Assembly: GCF_938046015.1 (NCBI RefSeq) | Contig: NZ_CALIXW010000005.1 | Location: 1-43,147 of the forward strand | DNA: 43,147 nucleotides | Origin: an uncultured Porphyromonas sp. | GTDB taxonomy: Bacteria > Bacteroidota > Bacteroidia > Bacteroidales > Porphyromonadaceae | Reading direction: 5' to 3' | Shown: in pieces, positions 41,875 through 43,147 of the stretch | Numbering within the stretch: the stretch's first letter is position 1 | Layout: the number at the start of each line of letters is the position of its first letter | Made by a program: the position numbers and the translations under genes | Notes under the pieces: generated by a model | What the model saw: only the letters and a program-made list of their open reading frames with translations | Database searches by the model: none | What the model was told of the DNA's origin: nothing

Positions 41875-42070
41875 GCGGACGGGCTGGGCGTAGGTTGTCG
41901 CTTTACCCTGCGTTTGATTGCGCTCAAAGGGGACGCACTCCTTGCCCTGGCTCTACCTTATGCTCTTGGCCTTGCTGCGGAGAGCTCGGGGGCAAGGCTA
42001 TGTGCTCGGAATGCCGTATCTTAGTAGAGGCAATGCGCATGGCATCGCCCCAACAAAGGACTGCAGACAA

Positions 42071-43147
42071 ATGAGCACAAGCAAAGTATATCAGATCCTC
42101 TGGGCAGACGATGAGATCGACCTGCTCAAGCCCCACATCCTTTTCCTGAAGAACAAGGGCTACGAGGTAACGCCCGTACTGAGTGGCAACGAAGCTATCG
42201 ATGCGGTGCAGGCGGAGCACTTCGACCTCATCTTCCTCGACGAGCACATGCCTGGCCTCACAGGGCTAGACACACTGCAGCGGATCAAGGAGCTGCGCCC
42301 CTTCGTCCCCGTCATCATGGTGACCAAGAGCGAGGAGGAGGAGCTGATGAACCAGGCCATCGGCGGCAAGATCACGGACTACCTCATCAAGCCCGTCAAT
42401 CCCAGCCAGCTGCTGCTCTCGCTGAAGAAGCATCTCCACCAGAGCGATATCATCAGTGAGGCTACGACGATGAACTACCGCCAGGAGTTCGCCCAGATCA
42501 GCATGCAGCTGAGCGATCGCCTTAGCCTCGATGAGTGGAAGGAGCTCTACCGCCGTCTCGTGCACTGGGAGCTGGAGCTGGAGCAGGGTGATGCGCAGAT
42601 GCGCGAACTGCTAGAGATGCAGAAGGCCGAGGCGGGACGCCTCTTCAGCCGCTTCATCATGCGCCACTACGAGGGCTGGATACGCGAGCCCGAGGGGCGC
42701 CCTACGCTTAGTCCTGACCTCTTCAAGAAGCAAGTCTTCCCCCTCCTAGACGCAGGGGAGAAGGTCTTCTTCATCCTCATTGATAACTTCCGCTACGACC
42801 AGTGGGAGTCGGTCAAGTCGATGCTCAGCGAGTTCTATACCTTCGACGAGGAGCAGCTCTACCTATCCATCCTGCCGACGGCGACGCAGTATGCGCGCAA
42901 TGCGATCTTCTCCGGATTGATGCCCCTAGACATCGCCAAGATGTTCCCCGAGCTATGGGTGGACGAGGAGAGCGAGGAGGGGAAGAACCTCAATGAGGAG
43001 CCCATGATCCAGACGCTGCTGCAGCGCTACCGCAAGAACTACAGCTTCTCCTATAATAAGGTCTACGAGCCGCGCTTCGGTGAGAAGCTCCTCTCGAACC
43101 TCAACAGCCTCAAGCAGTACCCGCTCAATGTCATTGTCCTGAACTTC
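42071..43147 (+). CDS. porX: PorX-type response regulator with PglZ domain (partial)
   Basis: The first 359 codons of a protein that in relatives is about 515 residues; it runs off the window. Residues 1-120 are a receiver domain with the acidic pair Asp13-Asp14, phospho-acceptor Asp57 in LIFLDEHMPG, Thr85 and Lys107 (IKPVN). A helical linker (about 130-200) joins the PglZ phosphatase-fold domain from about 215: ILIDNFRYDQW, with metal-ligand Asp238, then LPTATQYARNAIFSGLMP with the conserved Thr. PorX with PorY and SigP controls the type IX secretion system. This match is the best evidence for T9SS in this organism. The start gives MSTSKVYQILWADDE. Confidence 0.93.
   Translation, partial: MSTSKVYQILWADDEIDLLKPHILFLKNKGYEVTPVLSGNEAIDAVQAEHFDLIFLDEHMPGLTGLDTLQRIKELRPFVPVIMVTKSEEEELMNQAIGGKITDYLIKPVNPSQLLLSLKKHLHQSDIISEATTMNYRQEFAQISMQLSDRLSLDEWKELYRRLVHWELELEQGDAQMRELLEMQKAEAGRLFSRFIMRHYEGWIREPEGRPTLSPDLFKKQVFPLLDAGEKVFFILIDNFRYDQWESVKSMLSEFYTFDEEQLYLSILPTATQYARNAIFSGLMPLDIAKMFPELWVDEESEEGKNLNEEPMIQTLLQRYRKNYSFSYNKVYEPRFGEKLLSNLNSLKQYPLNVIVLNF

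Overview
The window is a chromosomal segment of a Bacteroidota bacterium, most likely a high-GC member of Porphyromonadaceae (Porphyromonas-like). The reasons are a PorX-type response regulator/PglZ protein of the type IX secretion system, DUF4494, DUF5020 and DUF5683 proteins, a SusC-like N-terminal extension on the TonB receptor, a Chlamydia/spirochaete-style V-type ATPase operon, and several promoters with the Bacteroidota -7 box TAnnTTTG. Sampled lines of most genes are about 60% G+C. Two genes (a DoxX-like protein and a peptidase E) are clearly lower, near 40-45% in the lines counted. Genus and species are inference.

Layout. 61-8043 (minus) is a tightly packed seven-gene block read from a -7 box near 8105: acyl-CoA ligase, DUF4494, YggS-type PLP protein, S41 C-terminal protease, a zinc-ribbon/FHA protein, M20 peptidase and an MTA/SAH-deaminase-like amidohydrolase. 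8807-11613 (plus) is translation: L13-S9 behind a structured leader, then S2 and EF-Ts, closed by a clear terminator. 11694-14767 holds a low-GC DoxX-like gene, a 35-codon dinB 5' fragment, an unrecognised membrane-anchored protein and an intact dinB. A tRNA-Met and gcvT follow. A 1-kb gap after gcvT carries a probable minus-strand small RNA of about 175 nt with 6S-like rod folding. 17325-23051 (plus) is parA, parB, DUF5683, a MltD-type transglycosylase, a sugar nucleotidyltransferase and DUF5020. 23159-32652 (minus) has a TonB receptor, tRNA-Arg(CCU), a PorT-family barrel protein, a LysM/periplasmic-binding-fold protein, a small membrane protein, an M48 lipoprotein, rsgA, frr and pyrH. 33167-41560 (plus) is the V-ATPase operon E-DUF2764-A-B-[peptidase E]-D-I-K. 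The window ends inside porX.

The most unusual feature is a family of intergenic arrays. Five separate long gaps (near 8.3, 17.0, 26.5, 32.9 and 41.7 kb) each carry four or five units of a 16-bp (imperfect) palindrome with consensus TGAGGGATATCCCTCA. Six GC-rich bases separate the units, giving a 22-bp period. A sixth gap (29.1 kb) carries a diverged 23-bp version. The unit halves vary in a two-state way (GAGGGAT or GACTGAT). I do not recognise this as a named repeat family. Other points of interest are the dinB 5' duplication flanking an orphan gene, the low-GC peptidase E inside the V-ATPase operon, and the small-RNA candidate.
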